Virus record (IMG/VR): IMGVR_UViG_3300025423_000009
Span: 1 to 64,000 of that record
Direction: 5' to 3' (one strand)
Source of the DNA: a virus
Length of the DNA: 64,000 bases
The notes under the pieces: model-generated
Seen by the model: the letters and a program-made list of their open reading frames with translations, nothing else
The model's database searches: none
Told to the model about the DNA's origin: nothing
Program-made: the position numbers and the translations under genes
Shown here: positions 55,283 through 62,969 of the stretch, in pieces
How positions within the stretch are numbered: position 1 is the first letter of the stretch
How the letters are laid out: each line of letters opens with the position of its first letter

Positions 55283-55311
55283 ATCATACGGCATTGAGCC
55301 GCTGAAGTACA
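55283..55311 (-). promoter_or_regulatory. Early promoter of the hydroxymethylase operon
   Basis: -35 TGTACT, 17-base spacer, -10 TATGAT on the minus strand. Transcription would begin close to the ATG at 55269. Confidence 0.5.
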
Positions 55312-55348
55312 GTAAATTGTTTCTCAGAGATAGTCCGGCTTCAGATGT

Positions 55349-55645
55349 TCATTTGTAGTAGTTTGGGTTGGTGCAGCAGCCGCAGCAGCCGTGCGTCGAG
55401 TCTTTTTGGGCGCGTTGGCAGTCGGGGTCGGGGTGGCCGACTCCGCAGCGGCAGATTCGTTCGGTGATGCCTCGGTCGGTGCGGTAGTTCAGCGGCCAGT
55501 AGCGCATCGTGTGGTTGCTCGGGTTGTGGACGGGGCAGTGGTTACCAGCGCAGGCGTCTGGGTCGTGGGTGACGAATGCCGACCAGTATTCCCGTTCGTG
55601 CGGCAATAGTTCGCCTGATCGTCCAAGCTTTTCTTTATTTGTCAT
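55349..55645 (-). CDS. Cys-rich protein resembling actinophage small proteins
   Basis: 98 residues, GC-rich. HDPDACAGNHCPVHNPSNH, then ERICRCGVGHPDPDCQRAQK and HGCCGCC; the GVGHPDPD...HGC-x-GCC pattern is one I associate with small proteins of mycobacteriophages. About a tenth of the residues are Cys. Several metal sites are likely. Base composition differs from the neighbours, so transfer from a high-GC phage lineage is plausible. Confidence 0.55.
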   Translation of the reverse strand: MTNKEKLGRSGELLPHEREYWSAFVTHDPDACAGNHCPVHNPSNHTMRYWPLNYRTDRGITERICRCGVGHPDPDCQRAQKDSTHGCCGCCTNPNYYK

Positions 55646-55737
55646 GGGCGTTTTTGATGGTCGATGAAGTCCTTGATCAGGTATACGATCACGACTAAGT
55701 CGATGATGATTCCATTGATCGTGTAGATGTGTTGCAT
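55642..55737 (-). CDS. Membrane miniprotein
   Basis: 31 residues (MQHIYTINGIIIDLVVIVYL then IKDFIDHQKRP), or 35 from ATG 55749. A single membrane segment. Its stop overlaps the next ATG (ATGA). Confidence 0.45.
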   Translation of the reverse strand: MQHIYTINGIIIDLVVIVYLIKDFIDHQKRP

Positions 55738-55755
55738 TGTATGTTGCATTGTAAA

Positions 55756-55830
55756 TGGCGACCCTACCGGGAATCGAACCCGGGCTACCTCCGTGAAAGG
55801 GAGGTGTCCTAACCGCTAGACCATAGGGTC
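55756..55830 (-). tRNA. tRNA-Glu (TTC)
   Basis: 75 bases: acceptor GACCCTA/TAGGGTC, anticodon arm CCTCC-CTTTCAC-GGAGG (anticodon TTC), T-arm CCGGG-TTCGATT-CCCGG and encoded GCCA. Confidence 0.93.
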
Positions 55831-55836
55831 GATGGA

Positions 55837-56484
55837 TTAGTTATAGTTCTGAGTCTCGTCGTCTCGACACTCACGACAACGCAGAGCGATCCAGTGATTG
55901 GACCTCGACTTCACATCATGATTTGATCCACAGGCCTCGCATGTTCGTGCGGACCAGGACTCGGCCATGGAGATCAAGCCATCCACATATTCGTCCGAGA
56001 CATTCTTGTAGATACGCAGAGTTCCGAACTTCTCCTTGACCTGTTCAAAGGTAACTTGAGGATGAACCTTTCGACCAGAGAGCTCTTGGTAAAATATCCA
56101 TCTGGCGTCCCATCTGTCTTGAAAAGCCACCAGTTTCTTCCATTGACCGTCATATCGAGCATATTCAGGAGAACCATCTACCGGAAAGCTTTGTGGAACT
56201 CCGGCCTTCGTGATGAAGTGCCGATAAGCCCAACGTTCGATGAATCGATTGTAGAAGCGATGCCACTCACGAAATACCCAGTAAGTGATCGGACTATACT
56301 TAGGAACATATTCATCACGATCACAGTGATGTTGAATTTGTGCACAGAGTGTGTCGAGGATGTCATACCATCCGTCGTCACATTCGATTCCCCAGCACAT
56401 ACACGTCTCCGTCATTGGCTTCGACGCGGAGGCAAAGATCTTTGGATACTTGTCGTAAAGGGATTTTTGTTTTTTAGGTGTCAT
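55837..56484 (-). CDS. Conserved zinc-ribbon phage protein
   Basis: 215 residues. KQKSLYDKYPKIF, CMCWGIECDDGWYDILDTLC, QVKEKFGTLRIYKN and a C-terminal zinc ribbon (CEACGSNHDV ... RCRECRDD) form a pattern found in many unrelated large phages. Probably two domains with a Trp/Tyr-rich helical middle (residues 65-130). Role unknown. Confidence 0.6.
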   Translation of the reverse strand: MTPKKQKSLYDKYPKIFASASKPMTETCMCWGIECDDGWYDILDTLCAQIQHHCDRDEYVPKYSPITYWVFREWHRFYNRFIERWAYRHFITKAGVPQSFPVDGSPEYARYDGQWKKLVAFQDRWDARWIFYQELSGRKVHPQVTFEQVKEKFGTLRIYKNVSDEYVDGLISMAESWSARTCEACGSNHDVKSRSNHWIALRCRECRDDETQNYN

Positions 56485-56581
56485 AATAAAAAAATCGAGC
56501 CGAATCGGAGTAAGCCGTTGTCGAGTGACTAGTATCTTACCGGACGGGGCATGGAGCCCCTTGTCCTCCGATTCGGCAAAT

Positions 56582-56656
56582 TGGGAGCAGGGGACGGAAT
56601 CGAACCGCCGACCTGGTGGTTATGAGCCACCCGATCTACCACTGATCTACCCTGCA
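56582..56656 (-). tRNA. tRNA-Met or tRNA-Ile2 (CAT)
   Basis: 75 bases with anticodon arm GGTGG-CTCATAA-CCACC, T-arm GGCGG-TTCGATT-CCGTC and an encoded CCA. The first acceptor pair is T-T (unpaired), as in initiators where pair 1-72 is open, but the three G-C pairs of initiator anticodon stems are absent. Elongator Met, or Ile2 after lysidine modification, remain possible. Confidence 0.88.
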
Positions 56657-56746
56657 GTTAAAATTTATTCTGAGATAATTCTATCATGAAAGGCCGCATC
56701 TCAGTCATTCGGCCACTTACTCACTTCCGCTACCGCTCTAAACATA

Positions 56747-56823
56747 TGGCGCGAGTGACGGGGCTCGAACCCGTAACCTCTGCCGTGACAGGGCAGCGCT
56801 CTAACCAATTGAGCTACACCCGC
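56747..56823 (-). tRNA. tRNA-Asp (GTC)
   Basis: 77 bases: acceptor GCGGGTG/CACTCGC (one G-T pair), anticodon arm CTGCC-CTGTCAC-GGCAG (anticodon GTC), T-arm ACGGG-TTCGAGC-CCCGT and encoded GCCA. Confidence 0.93.
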
Positions 56824-57036
56824 TAAATTAAATATCCCGCTGCAAGTGTCCACCGGAATTTTCAGCAGTATTTGCCCACTTGCACTTCGTTCGAGCTTTC
56901 CTCAGCGTATCGCCTAGTATATTCCCGAATCTCGTCCGGCAAAGGAACGGGATAAATTGGAGCGTCGCGGGCGGTTTCCCTGATCGATCAGAGAGGACGT
57001 CCTGTCCAATCGACTTGACCCGCAACGCATTAAGAT
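56824..57036 (-). other. Region without a confident gene
   Basis: Two overlapping frames are open on the minus strand. One, from TTG 57025, gives 65 Arg-rich residues. The other encodes LPDEIREYTRRYAEESSNEV before a stop but has no start codon. The second looks more protein-like and may be the end of a broken small gene. Nothing else is visible. Confidence 0.35.
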
Positions 57037-57207
57037 TTAGGCCGGACGAGGACGATGGCCACAGATGTATGACTGCTCGAGCAAACTCGGACCCGGCTTG
57101 CCATATCGACTTGCCGACGCGGCCACCTTGGGCTTCTTGGACTTTCGCTTGGCACCGATGTCGACTTCGAGGATCGCAGGTTTATTACGTTTGGAGTTGT
57201 TGTTCAT
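57037..57207 (-). CDS. Small basic protein
   Basis: 56 residues (MNNNSKRNKPAILEVDIGAK then RKSKKPKVAASASRYGKPGP). A Lys/Arg-rich, probably disordered N-terminal half. Its ATG overlaps the stop of the zinc miniprotein upstream. No family recognised. Confidence 0.5.
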   Translation of the reverse strand: MNNNSKRNKPAILEVDIGAKRKSKKPKVAASASRYGKPGPSLLEQSYICGHRPRPA

Positions 57208-57359
57208 GTATGTTGTGATTTATCTATGACGATGGATTCAGACATGCATCGATCACAGTAGCAGTTGCCGTACTCATCTACACGCATCTGAAAGACGTCG
57301 TGTAGGTCGTGACAGCACTGGCACTCGATCAGTCCGTATGTCTGATCATCTTCGTCCAT
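57204..57359 (-). CDS. Small zinc-binding protein
   Basis: 51 residues. LIECQCCHDLHDVFQ and GNCYCDRCMSE give a C-x-C-C-H...C-x-C-x2-C arrangement. Directly downstream of an early promoter (57369-57396). Function unknown. Confidence 0.5.
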   Translation of the reverse strand: MDEDDQTYGLIECQCCHDLHDVFQMRVDEYGNCYCDRCMSESIVIDKSQHT

Positions 57360-57368
57360 TGCCAGATC

Positions 57369-57396
57369 ATATTACCATGAAAGGTTCAGAAGTACA
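57369..57396 (-). promoter_or_regulatory. Early promoter
   Basis: -35 TGTACT, 16-base spacer containing CTTTCATGG, -10 TAATAT on the minus strand, between the glycan operon and the zinc miniprotein. Confidence 0.65.
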
Positions 57397-57404
57397 CGGC
57401 GAAA

Positions 57405-58397
57405 TTACGACAGAATTCGATCGACTCGAATCATCACTTGCTTGACGGCCATCCACATGTCGAGGTAAGTATAGGTTGCCAATCGTCCCAGGAAGATTGT
57501 CTTCCTCTCCGCATCAGCCAGCTTCTTGTATTCCATATAGACCTTCAGGCCTTCTCCGAATGGGATTGGATAGAACGGAACGTCTTCATTTCCGCAAGTC
57601 TGAGGATACTCCTCGGTGATGACAGTCAATCCTTCATGATTTGCAGTGAAGTAACCGTGATCGTACTTTCGAGTGTAGTCGTTCGTTCTATTGTTCTCGT
57701 TCTGAATGCAAAACGGCATGCGCTCACTCGTTACTTTATGAACGAATCTGAGAGAACGATAAGGAAGGACACCGAATCGAAAGTTGAAGTACTCGTCGAC
57801 CTTTCCAGTGTAGACGATCAGGTCTGTCGAGTGCTTCTTCCATTCGTCTGAGGCGCATCCGAGCTCTACAGGAATGCCTTCGAGCATGGCTTCGAACATT
57901 TTCGTGTATCCGTTTCGGGGAATGCACTGATACTTCTGGCCTTCGAACCAGGTGGGATCGTCACAATCCTTGGTCTTCGGGATGCGATTCGTGATGCTTG
58001 CTGGGATTTGATCGAACGGAACTCCCCATTGCTTTTCGGAGTACTCGCGAAACATATACTCAATGATCTCTTCCTGAGACAGCTCGCGACCAATCTCGGC
58101 GACGGTCTTTCGAGAATATGGAAGCGATACTAGCCCAAGGCGAGTGTTTCCCTTCGGCTGAAGCTTAAATGGAGTCCACTCTGTGAAACGGGATAGGAAT
58201 TCAAACACTCGCTCATCGTCCGTGTGAAAGACGTGAGGGCCATAGTTGTGAACCGTCACTCCACATACATTGGAATCATAGCAGTTACCGCCGATGTGCT
58301 TGCGCGAGTCGAAAATGCGGCACTCATGTCCAGCATCGGTCAGGAGTCGTGCGGCCGTGATACCAGAGAGGCCGCATCCGACGACGTTAACTTTCAT
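57405..58397 (-). CDS. glf: UDP-galactopyranose mutase
   Basis: 330 residues; bacterial Glf proteins have about 370. It interconverts UDP-galactopyranose and UDP-galactofuranose with FAD. The N-terminal Rossmann motif VVGCGLSGITAARLL, then HIGGNCYDS ... VHNYGPHVFHT with the His-rich substrate region, YSEKQWGVP, and the late Arg/Tyr segments (YNFRFG-like FNFRFGVLPYRSLRF, EYPQTCGNEDVPFYPIP) are conserved. As the last gene of a glycosyltransferase operon it should provide galactofuranose donors. Confidence 0.88.
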   Translation of the reverse strand: MKVNVVGCGLSGITAARLLTDAGHECRIFDSRKHIGGNCYDSNVCGVTVHNYGPHVFHTDDERVFEFLSRFTEWTPFKLQPKGNTRLGLVSLPYSRKTVAEIGRELSQEEIIEYMFREYSEKQWGVPFDQIPASITNRIPKTKDCDDPTWFEGQKYQCIPRNGYTKMFEAMLEGIPVELGCASDEWKKHSTDLIVYTGKVDEYFNFRFGVLPYRSLRFVHKVTSERMPFCIQNENNRTNDYTRKYDHGYFTANHEGLTVITEEYPQTCGNEDVPFYPIPFGEGLKVYMEYKKLADAERKTIFLGRLATYTYLDMWMAVKQVMIRVDRILS

Positions 58398-59047
58398 AGC
58401 TTTTCAAATTCAGGCAGACGTATGGTCTTCGACAGGATGTCGAGGAGATGGTTTCGTTTCTCAAATGTAGCCCGCCAATCTTTGAAGTTCTGCTGAGGAG
58501 AAAATTGCTTTTTCACTTGCACGAACGTCATTCCCCATGATTCCGGATAATGTTTCGACTCGACAAATTCAGTCTTTTGATCCAGACTCGAGATGCCGAA
58601 GAACGCTTTGACCGCTTCTTCTGGCCTTTCCCAGACTATGCCTCCGTACATATCGTGCTTGTCTTTCGGCCATGCGGTGTCATGGAATACGACATAGCCA
58701 CCTTCCCTGATGTGAGGGAACCAGAAGAATAGCTCACAAAGAACCTGCTCTTTGATGTGGCACGTGTCAATGAAGAGCAGGTCGATGGATCCTTTGTTCC
58801 AGTGTTTGCCGATCGTAACTGAGTCTCCGAGTATGAATGCATATCGTTCATGATTCGTCAGATAAGATGGAACCTGAGCAGAGTCAATGTCGACTCCGTG
58901 CACTCTATTATTTCGAGCAGAAGCATCGCGAATCATCATCATCGACGACTCTCCGCTTCTAACGCCTAGATCCACAAACATTCTGTCGGATCCAAGCGAA
59001 TCGACGGTTTGTGCTAGAATCTCTTGATTTGGTCCTAGATCGTTCAT
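58394..59047 (-). CDS. SAM-dependent methyltransferase (Methyltransf_24-like)
   Basis: 217 residues. RMFVDLGVRSGESSMMMI is motif I of class I methyltransferases, VHGVDIDSAQ motif II, IDLLFIDTCHIKEQVLCELF and GGYVVFHDTAW the later strands. Enzymes of this subfamily often O-methylate sugars or glycans. It overlaps both neighbours by 4 bases in the glycan operon. Confidence 0.75.
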   Translation of the reverse strand: MNDLGPNQEILAQTVDSLGSDRMFVDLGVRSGESSMMMIRDASARNNRVHGVDIDSAQVPSYLTNHERYAFILGDSVTIGKHWNKGSIDLLFIDTCHIKEQVLCELFFWFPHIREGGYVVFHDTAWPKDKHDMYGGIVWERPEEAVKAFFGISSLDQKTEFVESKHYPESWGMTFVQVKKQFSPQQNFKDWRATFEKRNHLLDILSKTIRLPEFEKL

Positions 59048-59928
59048 AATAAGTATTCCTTGATTTGCATGTCCAAGTCAGAACATTGATGTTTAAGAAT
59101 GTTTTTACTATTAGCAAATTCGTCTATAATCGTCTCATATGAAGTCAGACATCGTCGAATCACTTCACCTATCATTCGGTGATCGCCGAGTTTATACATG
59201 TCTGGAACCGTTACGTCTTCACTAAAAGCCGCTGAACCTTTACGATTTGTGATAACACAGTTACCGAAAAGCAAAGCTTCACGAGGGATTCGATCCTTTC
59301 CAGGATGATTCCCAAAGTCTATATAAATCTTGCTCTTGCACAGGAGATCGATGACCTGTTCTCGATTCAGTCCTGAGATCGGTCTGAAGTCGATGTTCGG
59401 ATTCTCCGTCATGATCTGCATCGTCACTTCGTACCCCTTGGCCGGATTATAGCATACGAAGTCTTGCTTCTCTGATAGAGGAATGTCTTGAATCGTATTG
59501 GCACCAAAGATGTAATCGTTCAGCATGTGAACATTCTTAGCTCCATTGCGAGTGACGTAGTCGTAAGCGTACCGCGACTGACAGAAGTGAGTAATTGAGG
59601 TGTCGTGAAAGTCCTGAAACTTAGAATGATTGTTGTCAACGCTTAGCCACCAGATAGCCCGTGATATCGATTTGAATGAAGGAAGCATCGCGGTCCACAC
59701 TTCAGGAACGATTAGTAGACTTTCAGCTTCGTCTGGAACAGAGAATCCATACTCTGAAAACTTGTAGTGAGCATAGATGTTTAGGACCGGATTCGAGCAA
59801 TGACGATCAAAGATCGGTATAGCTTTACCTCCAAGTCGATTGATGCCGTCGATCAACTGATACAATGATTCGATCCCTCCGGCCTGATACTGAGCCGGAG
59901 TCATCACATAAATTGCTTTGAATCTCAT
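59044..59928 (-). CDS. GT-B type glycosyltransferase (GT4-like)
   Basis: 294 residues. GGIESLYQLIDGINRLGG near the N-terminus fits the acceptor side of GT-B enzymes. The C-terminal part has IYIDFGNHPGKDRIPREALL then FGNCVITNRKGSAAF, the E-x7-E-like donor region of GT4. Probably soluble or membrane-peripheral. Donor sugar unknown. Confidence 0.65.
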   Translation of the reverse strand: MRFKAIYVMTPAQYQAGGIESLYQLIDGINRLGGKAIPIFDRHCSNPVLNIYAHYKFSEYGFSVPDEAESLLIVPEVWTAMLPSFKSISRAIWWLSVDNNHSKFQDFHDTSITHFCQSRYAYDYVTRNGAKNVHMLNDYIFGANTIQDIPLSEKQDFVCYNPAKGYEVTMQIMTENPNIDFRPISGLNREQVIDLLCKSKIYIDFGNHPGKDRIPREALLFGNCVITNRKGSAAFSEDVTVPDMYKLGDHRMIGEVIRRCLTSYETIIDEFANSKNILKHQCSDLDMQIKEYLL

Positions 59929-60626
59929 GTGCGCACGTACTTTCTTCTTACATATTCAAGTTCAGATTGCTTCTTCGCATCGCTAACCAAAGACGAGCTT
60001 ATCTGATTCGAATGCTCGCGATTTGCCACCGTGATCTGATTGCAGATCGCTGGAAGCCCATGCTTATCATACAGCTGCTTATAGTAGTCGACATCCATCA
60101 GCCATATCAAATTCTCATCGAATCGCAGGACGTTTTCATTCTTGAACATAATGACACTCGGCGAGCTGATAGTATTTGTGCCATATTGAATCTCATCATG
60201 ATAGAATGGAAAGTTCGGTCGTTCCAGCCTGACACCGTCCGGAGACTGGCATGAAGCCGTTGCCAACCAGTAGTTTTGACTTCCCGCGAAATAGAACATC
60301 ATTGCTTCAAGACTTCGATCGGAAGTTAGGAAGTCATCTTGAAAGAGTGGCTTTATCACCTTTCCACATGCGTGATGAATCGCATTGTTGGTATTGTGAG
60401 AAGAGTTACCTCGATTCATCGCTTTAACATATCGAATGAGTAAACGATCATTCCATCGTTCGCATAGTCGATTGATCCCATCGTCGATGCTCTGATCGGA
60501 CACGATCACTTCGAAAGACTTGAATGTCTGACGAGTTAGTATTGAAAATGAATGTTCAAGGTAAGCGACGCCTTGACCGGCCATTTCATAAGTTGGAATG
60601 CATATCGATACGATCGGATCGTTCAT
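59925..60626 (-). CDS. Family 2 glycosyltransferase
   Basis: 233 residues. VSICIPTYEMAGQGVAYLEH, TRQTFKSFEVIVSDQSIDDG and the metal motif KPLFQDDFLT are standard GT2 features; FDENLIWLMDVDYYKQLY holds the catalytic acidic residue. ATGA overlaps show coupling with the neighbours. Confidence 0.78.
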   Translation of the reverse strand: MNDPIVSICIPTYEMAGQGVAYLEHSFSILTRQTFKSFEVIVSDQSIDDGINRLCERWNDRLLIRYVKAMNRGNSSHNTNNAIHHACGKVIKPLFQDDFLTSDRSLEAMMFYFAGSQNYWLATASCQSPDGVRLERPNFPFYHDEIQYGTNTISSPSVIMFKNENVLRFDENLIWLMDVDYYKQLYDKHGLPAICNQITVANREHSNQISSSLVSDAKKQSELEYVRRKYVRT

Positions 60627-61453
60627 AGCTTGGGTAGATTTAGATTCTCAAGTATTTCACTCAGACGATAGAAATAGTCACCCCAGTAGAGAGCCCTCCG
60701 GCAGTTATCTTCGATTGCCTGACTCCTCTTATGATAGTCTTCTTCCGTTAGACCATTGACGATTTGAATGAGTTCGTTCTCGTCATTGAACGTGATGTAC
60801 CCATCTGGATTGAAGAAGTCTGATAGATTTGGACATCCCCAGTATATGGGAACGGTCTTGGTCAGGAAGCTGTCAATCACTTTCTCCGTAAAGTAGTTCT
60901 TATTCCTCGAGTTTTCGACCGCGATATGGAACATGCTTTTCCAGCATACTACTTTGTCTTGAGGTTCGCATTGAAAGATCCAGCTGTTTGGAGTTGTCAC
61001 TGAAGATCGAGAGTTGAAGATGCTGTGTCTAAGCCGATGACCCTCGATGGCATTCTTGACACCGCAAAGAAATGAAGTTTCAAACTTCTTTTCTTTGATG
61101 CTGATATTCTGATATGTCCGCTTGTTGTCCCAGATGAAAGACGTACCAAAGGGAAACATCATGGAGTTTGGACACTTTGACAGTATTGAATCTCCCCAAG
61201 TCAAAATCAAATTAAAAGCTCGATGATTTGTGATCGCCCAGTCGTGTAGACCAAACAATTGATTCGGTTCCTGTATGACGAGTATGTTACATGCGCTAAG
61301 TTTCAGCTGATCTGTATTCGGAATAAAGTCGGTGAATACGGTAACGTTCCTATCGGAGAAGTCGACTTTTTTGCTCGGAAGAATGAAGTCTTCTCCAGTC
61401 AGAAGAGTCTTCTCATAAAGAGAAGGTGGTATGAAGGTCGAGAAGAATTTCAT
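60623..61453 (-). CDS. Alpha-1,3-fucosyltransferase-like (GT10)
   Basis: 276 residues from ATG 61453. The C-terminal half contains the GT10 signature: FHIAVENSRNKNYFTEKVID then SFLTKTVPIYWGCPNLSDFF, which binds GDP-fucose. The N-terminal half is the acceptor domain. Related enzymes transfer fucose in Lewis-type glycans. Confidence 0.78.
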   Translation of the reverse strand: MKFFSTFIPPSLYEKTLLTGEDFILPSKKVDFSDRNVTVFTDFIPNTDQLKLSACNILVIQEPNQLFGLHDWAITNHRAFNLILTWGDSILSKCPNSMMFPFGTSFIWDNKRTYQNISIKEKKFETSFLCGVKNAIEGHRLRHSIFNSRSSVTTPNSWIFQCEPQDKVVCWKSMFHIAVENSRNKNYFTEKVIDSFLTKTVPIYWGCPNLSDFFNPDGYITFNDENELIQIVNGLTEEDYHKRSQAIEDNCRRALYWGDYFYRLSEILENLNLPKL

Positions 61454-62265
61454 ATAATGATCCAGTTTTTCTGATACAGGTCGCTGATATTTGCCTCCGC
61501 CAGGTGCTGACGAAACCACACAGACGGAGCTATAACTTTCTTATTTGGATTAGAGTTTAGCCAACTTCCCCACCATGAGAACGTTGAGTTTGCGATGATA
61601 TTGTGCTGGCACAGGGACATCAGGCATAGCTCGACGAACTGATTGTTAGCCGTGCAAAGACGGACCGAATCGCTCGGACGAATCTTTTGCCCCAGGAATG
61701 CCGGATCGTCCGTGATGTAGATGAAGTCATATGGCTTATCCAAAAAGTTCTCTTCAATGGCCCTACGGTAATATGTTTCATCGCATAAGCCATGCCATGT
61801 ATTTTGCACATAGTCACCTCGCCGAACATGAATCGATACCGTCTCATGATCAGGACGAAGATATTTCTTGGCTTCTTCGATGATCTCGGGTTTGAAAGTG
61901 AATTCACGTCGTACCCGATCTTCAATGTGTTCAAAGTATCGATGAGTTTGAAAGTATCCACGTAGACATACATTATCACCTGTATGAAAGAATTTCTCTT
62001 GAAAATGAAATTCATTTGGACTATTCTCAATGGCAAACTTATACTCGCCAGGAACACAATCCTTACACGACAGATTAAATGCCTTATCAACCGTCATGGC
62101 GTGAAAGGTATTATCAATCGGAAATTCTTTCCACGTAAGAGAATTTCCATATCGTCGATCGATTCCCCAATCGAGATTCTGTTTAGTCGCGATGCCCATC
62201 AGAGCCGCATATTGAAACATTTGATTGCCCAACCTCCCATTAGGTCCTATGAGTGCCGTAATCAT
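61450..62265 (-). CDS. Alpha-1,2-fucosyltransferase-like (GT11)
   Basis: 271 residues from ATG 62265. PNGRLGNQMFQYAALMGIA, the HxRRGDY motif in VSIHVRRGDYVQNT (GDP-fucose binding) and IIANSTFSWWGSWLNSNP are the three typical GT11 motifs. Length fits bacterial FutC-like enzymes. Together with the GT10-like neighbour it indicates a fucosylated product. Confidence 0.85.
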   Translation of the reverse strand: MITALIGPNGRLGNQMFQYAALMGIATKQNLDWGIDRRYGNSLTWKEFPIDNTFHAMTVDKAFNLSCKDCVPGEYKFAIENSPNEFHFQEKFFHTGDNVCLRGYFQTHRYFEHIEDRVRREFTFKPEIIEEAKKYLRPDHETVSIHVRRGDYVQNTWHGLCDETYYRRAIEENFLDKPYDFIYITDDPAFLGQKIRPSDSVRLCTANNQFVELCLMSLCQHNIIANSTFSWWGSWLNSNPNKKVIAPSVWFRQHLAEANISDLYQKNWIII

Positions 62266-62269
62266 AATA

Positions 62270-62965
62270 TCATTTATAGTATTTTTCCGCACGAGGTAGT
62301 CCATCTGCTCCATTGACGAAGACGATGGCCTCAGGTGGAGGAACTTTGCCGTGACCGGTATAATGAACGGCAAACTTAGTCGTATAGTTTACCGTAGGCT
62401 TGAAAGATCTCGCCACATGTTGCTTAGGCAAATGATGCCAGAAGATACGATCTCCGATAATACCGAGTTTCTTCTCCTTAAATGTCCAGAATCCGATGAG
62501 ATTGAAAGCCGATCGAGCGATCAGATAGCAATTCGTATCACAAAAGTTAACGCCGTCGGATTCGAGGCACGTGGCAATGACTTCACCTTGCAGATCTCGC
62601 AAAGTCCTTCCAGTCGTAACGATCGGAGTCTGATCCGTAACTTTAGATATAGCCTCGGCTACGTGATCGGATTCATACCAACAGTCCGCATCGAGGAAGC
62701 ACACGGCGTCGAATCCTTGATTACAGGCAATGGCCGCACCAATCGCTCGTGGAGTGTCACCATAGTCTCCGCAGTTTGGAATCGAAAAATGACGATTCTT
62801 GCCGAATTTCACGCTCGGTAAATCATCGATCCAGGCTTGAGGATGACCATCCGCAACAATGAAGTGAGACACATATGGGTGAGTCTGACTCGTCACGGAA
62901 CGCATGCATCTGACCAGAGTATCGGGATCTTCCTTATAGTAGGGAGTAATGACGGCGACATTCAT
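62270..62965 (-). CDS. Family 2 glycosyltransferase
   Basis: 231 residues from ATG 62965. MNVAVITPYYKEDPDTLVRC, VTSQTHPYVSHFIVADGHPQ and DAVCFLDADCWYESDHV (DxD metal site) give a GT-A fold. IGDRIFWHHLPKQ towards the C-terminus may hold the catalytic base. First gene of the glycan operon after the primase-like gene. Confidence 0.75.
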   Translation of the reverse strand: MNVAVITPYYKEDPDTLVRCMRSVTSQTHPYVSHFIVADGHPQAWIDDLPSVKFGKNRHFSIPNCGDYGDTPRAIGAAIACNQGFDAVCFLDADCWYESDHVAEAISKVTDQTPIVTTGRTLRDLQGEVIATCLESDGVNFCDTNCYLIARSAFNLIGFWTFKEKKLGIIGDRIFWHHLPKQHVARSFKPTVNYTTKFAVHYTGHGKVPPPEAIVFVNGADGLPRAEKYYK

Positions 62966-62969
62966 AAAA

